A stretch of DNA of 64,000 nucleotides from Acetobacter okinawensis (GTDB lineage: Bacteria; Pseudomonadota; Alphaproteobacteria; Acetobacterales; Acetobacteraceae): contig NZ_JOPJ01000007.1 of the NCBI RefSeq assembly GCF_002153655.1, positions 1 through 64,000 of the forward strand, in the 5' to 3' direction. The notes under the pieces were generated by a model. The model did not search any database and had not been told where the DNA came from. It worked only from the letters and a program-made list of their open reading frames with translations. The position numbers were made by a program, and so were the translations under genes. Shown here piece after piece: positions 9,123 through 18,302 of this stretch. Each line of letters begins with the position of its first letter. The stretch's first letter is position 1.

Positions 9123-10781
9123 GTGAATGGTCTGCTAAAAAAAACCAAAAATCATAATGGACTGTTCTGTAACCCCATACGCCGGATGCAGCGTCCCGCG
9201 CCGGGGCGTAGGGTGGGGGAGCGTTGGTCTGCCCATGTCGGGGGCCGGGTTACTGGCGCATTCAGGTTTGGGGTCTGCTCCTTGTTGCTGGGCACAGCAG
9301 GGGAGGTTCTGCCCGCTAGGGCGGAGCAGACTCTTATCTCCGTCAGTGGGGTCAAGATTCAGAGTGGGCTGGATATTGGCGGCGCTGCTTTTCATCTTCC
9401 CAACACCAACTTTGGGGGTGGGTCCTATACCGCTCATCCATCGGGTGGGTACACGCGGCACGCAAACACCACCTATGGCGAGTTGTATGCCAAGCCCATG
9501 CTCAAGGGGGAGTGGCAGACCGGATGGGGGTTTGACGTAATCGGCAGCGCCTCGGCAATCGGGGCGACGACCCTTGGGGATGGGGATGCGCAGCAGGTCT
9601 CGCAAACATCTGGCACGCCGCGTTCAGTGTATCTGGAGGAGGCTTATGCCGGTGTTCGGGTGCCGGTCAGTCTGGTGGGAGGGCATCAGGTGCTCACCGT
9701 ACAGGGCGGACGGCAGGCGTTTGCAGTGGATGACGGCTTCCTGATTGGTAAAGGCACGTATAGCGCCGGGGAGCGTGGGGCATGGTGGTACGCACCACGT
9801 TTTGCCTTTTCTGGTCCCGGTGTCATCAAGCTGGAGGGGGACCCCGTCCGTGCGGATGTGTTTATGCTCGAAAGCAATGCGGACAACAGCATTGACCGTG
9901 GTTACGACCGGCCCAAAACCAGCTTTGTCGGGTTTGACGTAACATGGTTTGTCAATAAATCGGGCGGGCATGGCGCTTCTGTTTATGCCGACCGTGCTGC
10001 CTATGTGACGCTCACCTATTTTCATGTACGCGACGCCGATACATCGGCCCATTATAACTATTCAACCCGCGCGGACCGTGACGGCATGAATGTGGCCGCC
10101 CTGAGCTGGGGCGGTACGCTGCTGCCGGTCAAGGCTTTGGGTATTTCCAAGAACTTTACGTTCTATGGCAATTTTGTCTCGGAACAGAATAGCCATCCGG
10201 GCAATGGGTACACGGGTGTTTCGGCTTTTGGTATGTATTTTGAGCCGGGGTACACGTTTTCCACACTGCCGTGGGCGCCACATCTTTTCTACCGGTACAC
10301 CCGCTTTGGTGGTGGCAGCAATGCCGAAGGCGGCGTCAAGCATAACTATGACACGTTCTTTCTGTACGATGGCAAACGCTACACCTATGGCGGTTACTGG
10401 CCGGGCGAAATTGTGGGCATGTACCTTGCCCCCCTGTCAGACCTTGAGGACCACCAGATTGATCTGACGGTCATTCCCCCTGTGCATCTGTTCCGCCCTA
10501 AGGATTCGCTCAAGCTGGGGCTGCATTTTTATGACCTGTCCCTTATCCATGCCTCTGGCATGGGGCTGAAGAACACTGGCCGCCATGTCTCGGACGAGCT
10601 GGATGCCTCGGTTGAATACACGCTGGATGAAAACACATCCGCAGCCCTTGCCGGGGGGGCAGCTTTTGCCGGGCCTGCCGGTCGGGCGCTGTCCAAGGCC
10701 GGGGTGCCGGGGGACCAGCCCATGCCAAATATCAGCCGCCATGCCGGGGTGATCGAGGCTTATTTTTACAAGCATTTTTAA
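9123..10781 (+). CDS. Outer-membrane beta-barrel porin (alginate-export-like)
   Basis: A secreted protein of about 550 aa that ends in an aromatic residue (AYFYKHF), as expected for an outer-membrane barrel. It contains many alternating aromatic/polar strands. Parts such as VQGGRQAFAVDDGFLIGKG resemble the alginate-export/OprD-like porin superfamily, so passive uptake of small solutes is likely; the substrate is unknown. A cleavable signal (FGVCSLLLGTAGEVLPARA) begins about 60 residues into the open frame. The start is uncertain: the frame is open from 9057, a GTG at 9123 follows ggagggga, and an ATG at 9186 has no clear ribosome-binding site. The permease follows 69 bases downstream without a terminator. 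Confidence 0.7.
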   Translation: MNGLLKKTKNHNGLFCNPIRRMQRPAPGRRVGERWSAHVGGRVTGAFRFGVCSLLLGTAGEVLPARAEQTLISVSGVKIQSGLDIGGAAFHLPNTNFGGGSYTAHPSGGYTRHANTTYGELYAKPMLKGEWQTGWGFDVIGSASAIGATTLGDGDAQQVSQTSGTPRSVYLEEAYAGVRVPVSLVGGHQVLTVQGGRQAFAVDDGFLIGKGTYSAGERGAWWYAPRFAFSGPGVIKLEGDPVRADVFMLESNADNSIDRGYDRPKTSFVGFDVTWFVNKSGGHGASVYADRAAYVTLTYFHVRDADTSAHYNYSTRADRDGMNVAALSWGGTLLPVKALGISKNFTFYGNFVSEQNSHPGNGYTGVSAFGMYFEPGYTFSTLPWAPHLFYRYTRFGGGSNAEGGVKHNYDTFFLYDGKRYTYGGYWPGEIVGMYLAPLSDLEDHQIDLTVIPPVHLFRPKDSLKLGLHFYDLSLIHASGMGLKNTGRHVSDELDASVEYTLDENTSAALAGGAAFAGPAGRALSKAGVPGDQPMPNISRHAGVIEAYFYKHF

Positions 10782-10850
10782 GGGACATTTCCCAGTTTGT
10801 TCCTCTTGAGTTATGAACGCACCAAGCCAACAAGAATAAAGGACCTCTCC

Positions 10851-12221
10851 ATGGCCGAGCCGAATACCAAGTCTGTTGTTAAACCCGCGACAGGTCTGCG
10901 TAGCCGACACATCGCGATGATCGCACTGGGCGGGACAATTGGCGCAGGGCTGTTTGTGGGGAGCGGAGCTGCCATTCAGGCCACAGGGCCCGCAGTTCTG
11001 CTGGCTTTTTTGCTGGTAGGGCTGCTGGTTATTCTGGTCATGCGCATGCTGGGCGAAATGGTGGTGGCGGACCCCGGCCGTGGGTCATTTGTGGAATATA
11101 TCCGTGCAGCACATGGGGACAGGCTGGGCTTTACCTCGGGCTGGCTGTACTGGTTTTTCTGGGTTGTGGTGCTGGGCAGTGAGGCAATAGCCGGTGCAAT
11201 TCTGCTACAGGACTGGATTCACCTGCCTATATGGGTTTTGTCCATTGGGTTGATTGTGCTGCTTAAGCTGGTCAATTTTGCCGCCCCGCGCGTGTTTGGC
11301 GAGTGCGAGTTCTGGCTTTCTGCCATCAAGGTTTTCAGCATTCTGGCGTTTGTGGCCATTGGCGCGCTGTATGTGGTGCATGTGTTTGGCCCCGGTGTAC
11401 CCGTGTGGCACAACCTGATCGGCCATGGTGGGCTGATGCCGCATGGCATTGTGGCTGTTCTGTCCATCATTCCCACCATTCTGTTCACCATGATGGGGTC
11501 GGAAATTGCAACGGTAGCTGCCGGGGAATCCCCCGAGCCAGACAAAAACGTGGCGCGGGTTACGCGTAGCCTTGGTACACGTGTAACCCTGTTCTATCTG
11601 GCCTCCGTTGCCATGATCCTGCTTGTGGTGCCGTGGAGCAGCATTGTTGCTGGTCGCTCTCCGTTTGTCACGGCCATGGACACAATGGGTATTCCCGGTG
11701 CGGGTATGATGATGCGCATTGTGGTGCTGAGCGCCATTCTGTCGTGCCTTAACTCCGCGATGTACATTACTTCACGCGTGTTGACCGAACTGGCCACACA
11801 GGGGGATGCCCCTGCCTTTCTGACCCGTCGCTCGGCCAGTGCGGCCCCTCGCATGGCCATTACGGTCAGCAGCGTGGCGGGTACGCTGGTGGCGTTCTCG
11901 TCCATTCTGGCGCCGCAGACCATTTTTGCGTTTCTGCTGAGCTGTAGTGGTGGGGTTATCCTGCTGATTTATAGCCTGATTGTAACGGCCTACATCACAA
12001 CCCGCTTTGCAGCCCGCCGCAACGGGACGGAAAAAGACAACTACACGCTGTTCCTTTTTCCGCTGTGCAATTACGCAACCCTTGTGGGTGTGGTGCTGGT
12101 GTTTGTTGCCATGCTGATCAACCCCGCAGAGCGCATGACCGCGCTGGCCACATTGGGCACCTCGGTTGTCTGTTATGCCATGGCCTCGTATTTTGCGGCG
12201 CAGAATAAGCGGCAGGCCTGA
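10851..12221 (+). CDS. Amino-acid permease, APC superfamily (AAT family)
   Basis: An inner-membrane proton/amino-acid symporter of 456 aa with about 12 membrane helices. The first helix has the family motif IALGGTIGAGLFVGSGAAI, followed by MRMLGEMVV; NSAMYITSRVL in the middle is also typical of the GabP/CycA/ProY branch. The substrate cannot be read from sequence; proline, GABA or aromatic amino acids are candidates. The ATG at 10851 (MAEPNTKS) is preceded by aaagga. It probably shares a transcript with the upstream porin and ends at the strong terminator at 12245-12279. Nearby putA makes proline an attractive guess. Confidence 0.88.
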   Translation: MAEPNTKSVVKPATGLRSRHIAMIALGGTIGAGLFVGSGAAIQATGPAVLLAFLLVGLLVILVMRMLGEMVVADPGRGSFVEYIRAAHGDRLGFTSGWLYWFFWVVVLGSEAIAGAILLQDWIHLPIWVLSIGLIVLLKLVNFAAPRVFGECEFWLSAIKVFSILAFVAIGALYVVHVFGPGVPVWHNLIGHGGLMPHGIVAVLSIIPTILFTMMGSEIATVAAGESPEPDKNVARVTRSLGTRVTLFYLASVAMILLVVPWSSIVAGRSPFVTAMDTMGIPGAGMMMRIVVLSAILSCLNSAMYITSRVLTELATQGDAPAFLTRRSASAAPRMAITVSSVAGTLVAFSSILAPQTIFAFLLSCSGGVILLIYSLIVTAYITTRFAARRNGTEKDNYTLFLFPLCNYATLVGVVLVFVAMLINPAERMTALATLGTSVVCYAMASYFAAQNKRQA

Positions 12222-12244
12222 TTTTTTGTAACGCCTCACGTATC

Positions 12245-12279
12245 AAAAAAGGCCCGCCAGATTCTGGCGGGCCTTTTTT
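12245..12279. terminator. Bidirectional intrinsic terminator
   Basis: The stem GGCCCGCCA/TGGCGGGCC (12251-12273 with a short loop) is followed by TTTTTT and preceded by AAAAAA, so it can work on both strands. It sits between the converging permease and DUF1275 genes. Confidence 0.9.
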
Positions 12280-12313
12280 GTTTGTATGTTCAGGTCCGCT
12301 TACAGCCAATGCA

Positions 12314-12997
12314 TCAGGGGATGCTCATCCGGTCCAGATGGAAGGCCAGTGGGTGTTTGCGCAGGAGCAGCAGGCCGCCTGCAACAACAATGGTGCCCCC
12401 CGCCAGCGCAATACCAAGCGAGACACTCCTGCTGGAAACCAGCGTGCCAATGGCTGCCCCCGCAAACAGGCTGAAAATGGCAGCCACGCGGCGCAGGGTG
12501 CCTGAACTGCTCCCCCCGGCGGCAGAGCTGTTGTGGGCCAGCCCATGCAGCACCATGGTTGCGGCGGGCAGAACCATGTCGGGCAGTTTGGCGTGCCGTG
12601 TGGCTGATGTCTGCAATCCCATGGCGCAGGACAACAGGGCGAGGGTTACGTAAATGTCGCCCGGAATATTGGTCGACCAGATCCATGCGGCAATGCCAAC
12701 CATTGCGCCTACGCCAAGCAGAATATCGCCTACGGTCGCTCGTATGCTGCGCTGGCGGCGCACAAGCCGCCCCCCGACCATAGCACCCAGAAAGTAAAAA
12801 CCAATTGCCTCAAGCCCCGACAGCACAATGGCCTGGGAAGTAGCGATGTTGACAGCCATCAGAATAATGGTGGCGGTCATGTAGCCTGCAAAAATCTTGA
12901 GATGCAGCAGAGAAATGGCGTCCAGCATGCCCATGGCCATGGTTACAAGCAAAATGGCGATGACCAGTTTGGCATCATGCCCCGCGCGGGTTGTCAT
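12314..12997 (-). CDS. DUF1275 (YoaK) family membrane protein
   Basis: A 227-aa integral membrane protein with about six helices, matching the DUF1275/YoaK family: an early GMLDAISLLHLKIFAGYMTA segment followed by ATRHAKLPDMVLPAATMVLH. The molecular function of the family is unknown. The ATG at 12997 has a very good ribosome-binding site (ctcaggagata). The frame extends to 13150, but the extra residues are not membrane-like. It converges on the permease and shares its terminator. Confidence 0.8.
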   Translation of the reverse strand: MTTRAGHDAKLVIAILLVTMAMGMLDAISLLHLKIFAGYMTATIILMAVNIATSQAIVLSGLEAIGFYFLGAMVGGRLVRRQRSIRATVGDILLGVGAMVGIAAWIWSTNIPGDIYVTLALLSCAMGLQTSATRHAKLPDMVLPAATMVLHGLAHNSSAAGGSSSGTLRRVAAIFSLFAGAAIGTLVSSRSVSLGIALAGGTIVVAGGLLLLRKHPLAFHLDRMSIP

Positions 12998-13152
12998 TGT
13001 ATCTCCTGAGAACAAGGGAAGAAAAAAATGGACCTGCGGCTTACGCCATAGTGTCCGTCTGGTGTTGTAACACTCTGCACGCTCACGGAAAAATGATCTT
13101 AATTGGATGGTGCCATGCTCCATGCCCAGAACATGGGCATGCAGGGTCAAAC

Positions 13153-13179
13153 AAAAAAGGCCCGGCGGAAGGCCGGGCC
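13153..13179 (-). terminator. Intrinsic terminator after putA
   Basis: On the minus strand GGCCCGGC-CTTCC-GCCGGGCC is followed by TTTTTT (13153-13158 on the plus strand is AAAAAA). It lies just beyond the putA stop codon. Confidence 0.9.
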
Positions 13180-13202
13180 AGTAACAGGGTTTATGCGCTC
13201 TG

Positions 13203-16200
13203 TCAGTTCAGGGTCATCAGGCTGGCGTTGCCGCCTGCCGCGGTTGTGTTGATGCTGCGTGACTGCTCCTCCAGCACGGCTTCAATCGAAGGCAGGCCAC
13301 TGCCTGTAATATAGGCCGATACAATGGGGCCGTTCCCGGTGCTGAGCAGGGCACGCGTTGCGCAAAATGCGCTGTTGTCCTCCTCACTCAGGAGAATGCT
13401 GCACGTAACCGACTGGGCGGAGGAGACCGGGCGGACAAACTGCCCGATGGATGCAGGCAGGCTTGCAACGGCGGCAAGGAGTGTGGCGTCGGCCATAATG
13501 GCCGCGGTATTTCCCCCCGCCAGTGCGAGCGAGATCTGGTCATACAGACCAGCCTTGGTCTGGGCCATGCACAGCACGGTGCCACGGGCACCCAGCCTGT
13601 ACAGGTTCTGCTCACCAACCGGGCCGGGCAGGGTGATCTGCCCGTTAACAACCGGCTGGCTGGCAAGGGTGTGGGCGCGTTGGGCGGCCTCGCTCTCGCC
13701 CTGTGTCCGCAGCCAGTCGGTCCAGCCTGCCATGGCCTGCGGGGTGCTGCCCCGTACAATCTGTGCTAGCGGTGGCACCTGCGCCAGCAGGCGGCGCAGA
13801 ATAAGCGGGCCACCAGCCTTTGGTCCTGTCCCGGACAGGCCACGCCCGCCAAAGGGCTGCACGCCTACAACCGCGCCAATGGTGTTGCGGTTCACATACA
13901 GGTTGCCAGCATGCACATGCTCCAGAACGCTCTGTACGGTGGTGTCCAGACGTGTGTGCAGGCCAAAGGTCAGGCCGTAGCCGGTTGCGTTAATGTCTTC
14001 CAGCACTGTGGCCAGTTGCGCGCGCGGGTAGCGCAGAACATGCAGGACCGGGCCAAACACCTCCTGCCCGACTTCCCGAATGGACGTGACCTCAATCAGC
14101 GTTGGCGGCACAAAGCTGCCGTTGGCGCAGCTATCTGGCAGAGGTAGGGCATGGACCGGCGCATTTTTGCTACGGAATGCCTGAATATGCGCTGTAATGC
14201 CAGCCGCCGCTTCGGGGGTGATAACTGGCCCCACATCAGTTGCCAGTATGGACGGGTTGCCCAGCCGCAGTTCGGCCATGGCCCCACGGAGCATGGCCAG
14301 AATATGGTCTGCGCAATCATCCTGCACGCACAGGATGCGCAGCGCGGAGCAGCGCTGGCCTGCACTATCAAAAGCAGAGGCCAGCACATCGGCCACAACC
14401 TGTTCAGCCAGCGCGGACGAATCCACGATCATGGCGTTCTGGCCCCCGGTTTCGGCCACAAAGGGAACTGGCTGGCCCGTGGCTGTCCGGCGGTCCTGAA
14501 GCTGGCGGTTGATAAGCTGGGCAACGGCTGTGGAGCCGGTAAACATGACCCCCATAATCCGCGCATCACCAACCAGGGCCGCCCCTACATCGCCCTCTCC
14601 GGGCAGCAGGTGCAGCGCGGTGGCGGGCACGCCTGCTTCATGCAGGATGTTGACTGCTACGGCCGCGATCAGGGGTGTTTCTTCCGCCGGTTTGGCAATG
14701 ACCGCGTTGCCTGCGGCCAGTGCTGCGGCAATCTGGCCGATAAAGATGGCGAGCGGGAAGTTCCACGGGCTGATACAGGCCACAACACCAAGGGGGATGT
14801 GGGTGGTGTTGGCAAAATCGCGGCGGATGGTGGCTGCATAATAGCGCAGGAAGTCCACAGCCTCGCGGATTTCGGCCACGGCATTGGGCAAGGACTTGCC
14901 CGCCTCGCGGCAGATCAGGGCCATAAGGGCGGGGTGGCGTTCTTCCAGCAGGTCGGCGGCGCGGAGCAGGCAGTCCGCCCGTGCGGCGGGGGAGGTGCTG
15001 GCCCAGTCTGGCTGCCCCTGCTGTGCGCTCTGTGCTGCCAGTGTTACGGTTTCGGGTGTTGCGTAGGTCACGTGGCCGACCACATCACGCCGGTCGGCAG
15101 GGTTGGTAACCGGGCGTGCCGTGCTCTGCACTGGTGCGCCCGGAACAATGGGGGCGGCCGTCCACTGCTGCGGTGCGGAGGCCATGCCCGCGGCCAGAGA
15201 GTCCAGAACACTGTCATCGGCCAGATCAAGCCCGGCGGAGTTCTGGCGTTCTGGTGCAAACAGGTCAAGCGGCTTGCGGATTTCGGTATGGGGTGCGCCA
15301 AAAGGGGTGTAGCGCTGGGCCGATGTTACGGGGTTTTCAATCAGCGAGGAAATGGCAATGGCATTATCCCCGATCTGGTTGACAAAGGAGGAGTTGGCGC
15401 CGTTTTCCAGCAGGCGACGCACCAGATAGGCCAGCAGGGTTTCATGCGTGCCAACAGGCGCGTAAATGCGGGCCGGGCGGTTGAACCTGTCTGCCCCGAC
15501 GACCTGACGGTACAGGGGCTCGCCCATGCCATGCAGGCACTGGAACTCGTAAGACCCGATCTTATAGTCCTGCCCGGCCAGCGTGTAGATGGTGGAGAGG
15601 GTGCGTGCATTATGCGTGGCGAACTGTGGAAAAATCACATCCCGTGCGTCCAGCAGTTTGCGAGCACAGGCAATGTAGCTGATGTCCGTGTGGCATTTGC
15701 GGGTATAAACGGGATAATCCGCCATGCCCTCAACCTGCGCCTTTTTAATTTCGCTATCCCAGTAAGCGCCTTTTACAAGGCGGACCATAATGCGGCGGCT
15801 TGTGCGCCGTGCGAGGTCAATAATGTAATCCAGCACAAACGGGGCGCGTTTGCCGTAGGCCTGCACAACAAAGCCAATGCCGTTCCAGCCTTTCAGCCCC
15901 GGTGTGGCGCACAGGGCCTCCAGCAGGTCGAGCGACAGGTCAAGGCGCTCGCTTTCTTCGGCGTCAATGTTGATGCCAATGTCATACTGGCGGGCCAGCA
16001 GGGTGAGTTCTTGTACAATGGGCAGCAACTCGCCCATAACCCGTGCATGCTGGGCGCGGGCGTAGCGTGGGTGCAGGGCGGAAAGCTTGATGGAAATGCC
16101 GGGACGCTCGTAAACATTGGCCCCCTGAGCGCTGCGGCCGATCACGTTAATGGCGTTAATATAGTCCTGCCGGTAACGCTGGGCGTCTGCTGCAGTGTAG

Positions 16201-16850
16201 GCGGCCTCGCCCAGCATGTCGTAGGAATAGGAGAAGCCGATATCTTCGAGCTTTTTGCTGTTCTTGCGGGCCTGCTCAATGGTCTGGCCCAGCACAAACT
16301 GTTCGCCCATCAGGCGCATGGCCGCATCGACTGCCTTGCGGATAACGGGGCGGGTGCTCCGTTCCACAAAACCCATAAGGGCGCCACTCAGGGTTTTGTC
16401 ATTATGTTCGGCGACAACACGGCCAGTCAGGGCCAGCCCCCATGCGGCGGCATTGGCAAACAGCGGTTTGCCCCGCCCGGCGTGGGCAAGCCAGTCACTC
16501 TCCCCGATCTTGTCCTGAATAAGCGCATCGCGCGTTGCCATGTCGGGAATACGCAGCAGGGCTTCTGCCAGACACATGAGCGCCACACCCTCGGCGGAGG
16601 ACAGGGCAAATTCCTGCACCAGTGTTTCCACCAGTCCGGGGTTGCGCTGGTTGCGCAGGGTCTGGGCCAGTTGGGTGGCCATGTCCGCCACGGCACTGTC
16701 CTGTGCCGGGCTTAGGGTGGCGGCGGGGGCCAGAGCGTCCATGCATGTCTGCTCGGGGCGACGGATGGCTTGGATAATGGCTTTGCGCAGCGGGGTGCGG
16801 GATGCGAAGTCAGGAGCAAATGTGTTGGTGGAGGACATGGCGTTGTTCAT
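13203..16850 (-). CDS. putA: Bifunctional proline dehydrogenase / delta-1-pyrroline-5-carboxylate dehydrogenase
   Basis: PutA oxidises proline to glutamate in two steps (FAD-dependent, then NAD-dependent) at the inner membrane face. The protein is about 1,215 aa. The proline dehydrogenase barrel covers roughly residues 60-480, with RPGISIKLSALHPRY, VRLVKGAYWDSEIK and the C-terminal part of the barrel. The aldehyde dehydrogenase part has ISPWNFPLAIFIG, AETGGQNAMIVD and the catalytic Cys in SAGQRCSALR. A further C-terminal domain after GLSGTGPKAGGP marks a long (type B) PutA. The N-terminal ribbon-helix-helix DNA-binding domain found in self-regulating PutA proteins is absent. The start is ATG 16850 or 16838. 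Confidence 0.95.
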   Translation of the reverse strand: MNNAMSSTNTFAPDFASRTPLRKAIIQAIRRPEQTCMDALAPAATLSPAQDSAVADMATQLAQTLRNQRNPGLVETLVQEFALSSAEGVALMCLAEALLRIPDMATRDALIQDKIGESDWLAHAGRGKPLFANAAAWGLALTGRVVAEHNDKTLSGALMGFVERSTRPVIRKAVDAAMRLMGEQFVLGQTIEQARKNSKKLEDIGFSYSYDMLGEAAYTAADAQRYRQDYINAINVIGRSAQGANVYERPGISIKLSALHPRYARAQHARVMGELLPIVQELTLLARQYDIGINIDAEESERLDLSLDLLEALCATPGLKGWNGIGFVVQAYGKRAPFVLDYIIDLARRTSRRIMVRLVKGAYWDSEIKKAQVEGMADYPVYTRKCHTDISYIACARKLLDARDVIFPQFATHNARTLSTIYTLAGQDYKIGSYEFQCLHGMGEPLYRQVVGADRFNRPARIYAPVGTHETLLAYLVRRLLENGANSSFVNQIGDNAIAISSLIENPVTSAQRYTPFGAPHTEIRKPLDLFAPERQNSAGLDLADDSVLDSLAAGMASAPQQWTAAPIVPGAPVQSTARPVTNPADRRDVVGHVTYATPETVTLAAQSAQQGQPDWASTSPAARADCLLRAADLLEERHPALMALICREAGKSLPNAVAEIREAVDFLRYYAATIRRDFANTTHIPLGVVACISPWNFPLAIFIGQIAAALAAGNAVIAKPAEETPLIAAVAVNILHEAGVPATALHLLPGEGDVGAALVGDARIMGVMFTGSTAVAQLINRQLQDRRTATGQPVPFVAETGGQNAMIVDSSALAEQVVADVLASAFDSAGQRCSALRILCVQDDCADHILAMLRGAMAELRLGNPSILATDVGPVITPEAAAGITAHIQAFRSKNAPVHALPLPDSCANGSFVPPTLIEVTSIREVGQEVFGPVLHVLRYPRAQLATVLEDINATGYGLTFGLHTRLDTTVQSVLEHVHAGNLYVNRNTIGAVVGVQPFGGRGLSGTGPKAGGPLILRRLLAQVPPLAQIVRGSTPQAMAGWTDWLRTQGESEAAQRAHTLASQPVVNGQITLPGPVGEQNLYRLGARGTVLCMAQTKAGLYDQISLALAGGNTAAIMADATLLAAVASLPASIGQFVRPVSSAQSVTCSILLSEEDNSAFCATRALLSTGNGPIVSAYITGSGLPSIEAVLEEQSRSINTTAAGGNASLMTLN

Positions 16851-16954
16851 CCGGATCAGCCGCCAAACCCATGGTCCTGCGGGTATGCAGGTTGGTTTTG
16901 GCTTCATAATGATTTTTTCGCTCTGACACGATAATATACGATTTGCAATAACAT

Positions 16955-16966
16955 ATATTATAATAT
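16955..16966. promoter_or_regulatory. 12-bp palindrome upstream of putA
   Basis: The perfect palindrome ATATTATAATAT stands in a short AT-rich stretch about 105 bases before putA. It is identical to the palindrome in the porin promoter at 9025-9036. It is a candidate binding site for the neighbouring GntR/FCD regulator. AT-rich palindromes arise by chance more easily in AT-rich promoters, so the assignment is tentative. Confidence 0.35.
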
Positions 16967-17033
16967 CAGCCGTGCGATGGAGCGCCCTTGAGTAAGCCCC
17001 TGTAAATTATGGTTTTTTAAGTGCTGAAAATGC

Positions 17034-17738
17034 TTAACAGACAGTCAGGCCAGCGTGCCTGCGCCGGAAGACCTCTACCGAGATTCTGGATGCTTCCATA
17101 ATATGTGCGCGGGTCAGACTGGCGCACAGGTCGGCATCGCGGTTGCGGCAGGCGTCCAGAATGGCCTTGTGCTCGTCGTGGGTTATCTCTGTGCGACCTT
17201 CAATAATCAGGTGGCCGCGTATGTAGCGGTCCAGTCTGGTGTTCAGGTCGGCTATCATTTCCAGCAGGCGGGGGCGGGGGGCTGCCGCGTAAATGGAATG
17301 GTGGAAAGCACGGTTGAGCGCTCCGGAGCGGACCATTCCCTGTGGTCCTTCCACGCCAGCTACAAAGGCCTCGTAGGCGTCTTCCACCCGGGCAAAGTCC
17401 ACGCGGGTCATGTGGCGCACCCCTTCGGCTGCGGCCTGTTCCTCCAGCATTGCGCGGATCTGGGAGTATTCCAGAATATCGGCTTCATCCAGCCCGATCA
17501 CCAGCGCGCCCTTGTTGGGCATGAACGCGACCAGCCCTTCCGCCTCCAGGTGCTTTAGCGCCTCACGCACGGGAATGATGCTGACCCCAAACCCCGCAGC
17601 AAGTTCTGATTGTGGCAGGGCGCGCCCCGCAGGCAACAGGTCTTCCAGAATAGCCTTGCGCAGGGCGGTACAGATATTTTCCGACGCGGTGCCGTGTGGC
17701 GCGGTCTCAACACTCATAAAAAGGCTGGCAGGTAGCAT
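17034..17738 (-). CDS. GntR-family transcriptional regulator with FCD ligand domain
   Basis: A 234-aa one-component regulator. The N-terminal winged helix (about residues 18-85) contains SELAAGFGVSIIPVREALKH, followed by LEAEGLVAF. The C-terminal all-helical FCD domain has the expected metal-binding histidines in NRAFHHSIY, ITHDEHKAIL and SLTRAHI. FCD proteins usually repress or activate genes for uptake and breakdown of organic and amino acids, with a metabolite as ligand. The gene lies upstream of putA on the same strand, about 180 bases away. Because this PutA has no DNA-binding domain of its own, this protein is the natural candidate regulator. Confidence 0.9.
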   Translation of the reverse strand: MLPASLFMSVETAPHGTASENICTALRKAILEDLLPAGRALPQSELAAGFGVSIIPVREALKHLEAEGLVAFMPNKGALVIGLDEADILEYSQIRAMLEEQAAAEGVRHMTRVDFARVEDAYEAFVAGVEGPQGMVRSGALNRAFHHSIYAAAPRPRLLEMIADLNTRLDRYIRGHLIIEGRTEITHDEHKAILDACRNRDADLCASLTRAHIMEASRISVEVFRRRHAGLTVC

Positions 17739-18302
17739 GTTGGTTATAAGCTCCCGCTTAGATTGTTACGGACTCGTTAAGGTTGTTATAGGATGGAAGG
17801 CCAAACTGTTCAATCGGCCAGCCTGTTTGTGGCCTGCGTGCAGGGGGCTGCGCATGGGCCAGAGGCATGTGTGGCGTTATATCACCTGATCGTGATTACG
17901 GGAGAGGCGGGTGGTGTAAATCCATGTCCGGCGTGCGTGATGGTGCCTGTAAACGGCTGTGTGGGGCTGCTGGGGCAGGGGCGTAATGCTGGGGGCAGGG
18001 GTGCCATATGCAAGGTGGCGCGGGTGGCTGGAGTTACAGAAGACAAAGATAATACCGTAATGTTTCAACACCCTATATTTATGCAACGCGGGTTGTGCGG
18101 GTGTTTGCAGCCTGTTTGTGCAGGCGTGTTGGGGGGCATGTTGGCGTGTGGTTGCGCTGGTGTGTTTTTGTTATGACAGCCCTCCCGCTTCCCCATATGG
18201 ACAAGGCTGTGGTCTGCCATGTTTTTTGCGCGCGTGGGGGCTGCTTGATCTTTGTCGGGGTTACGGGGCAGTTTGGCGCATATTCCGTTTGGGAGATTCT
18301 GA
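17739..18302. other. 564-base intergenic region, no gene seen
   Basis: This stretch separates the divergent GntR and DUF2501 genes. Several short open frames exist on both strands, but none has good codon structure, a ribosome-binding site or a recognisable product. Two promoters facing outward must lie here. No known riboswitch was recognised. It could hold a small RNA. Confidence 0.4.

Noticed and set aside
14151-16715. Open frame of 854 codons on the plus strand, antisense to putA
   Set aside because: It mirrors the GC-rich codon pattern of putA, has no domain or signal features, and its composition (Gly, His, Cys, Gln-rich) is typical of an antisense shadow frame.
17793-18176. 127-codon plus-strand frame before the DUF2501 gene
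   Set aside because: It has no ribosome-binding site or recognisable fold, is Gly/Cys/Val-rich, and looks like chance coding in a GC-rich gap.
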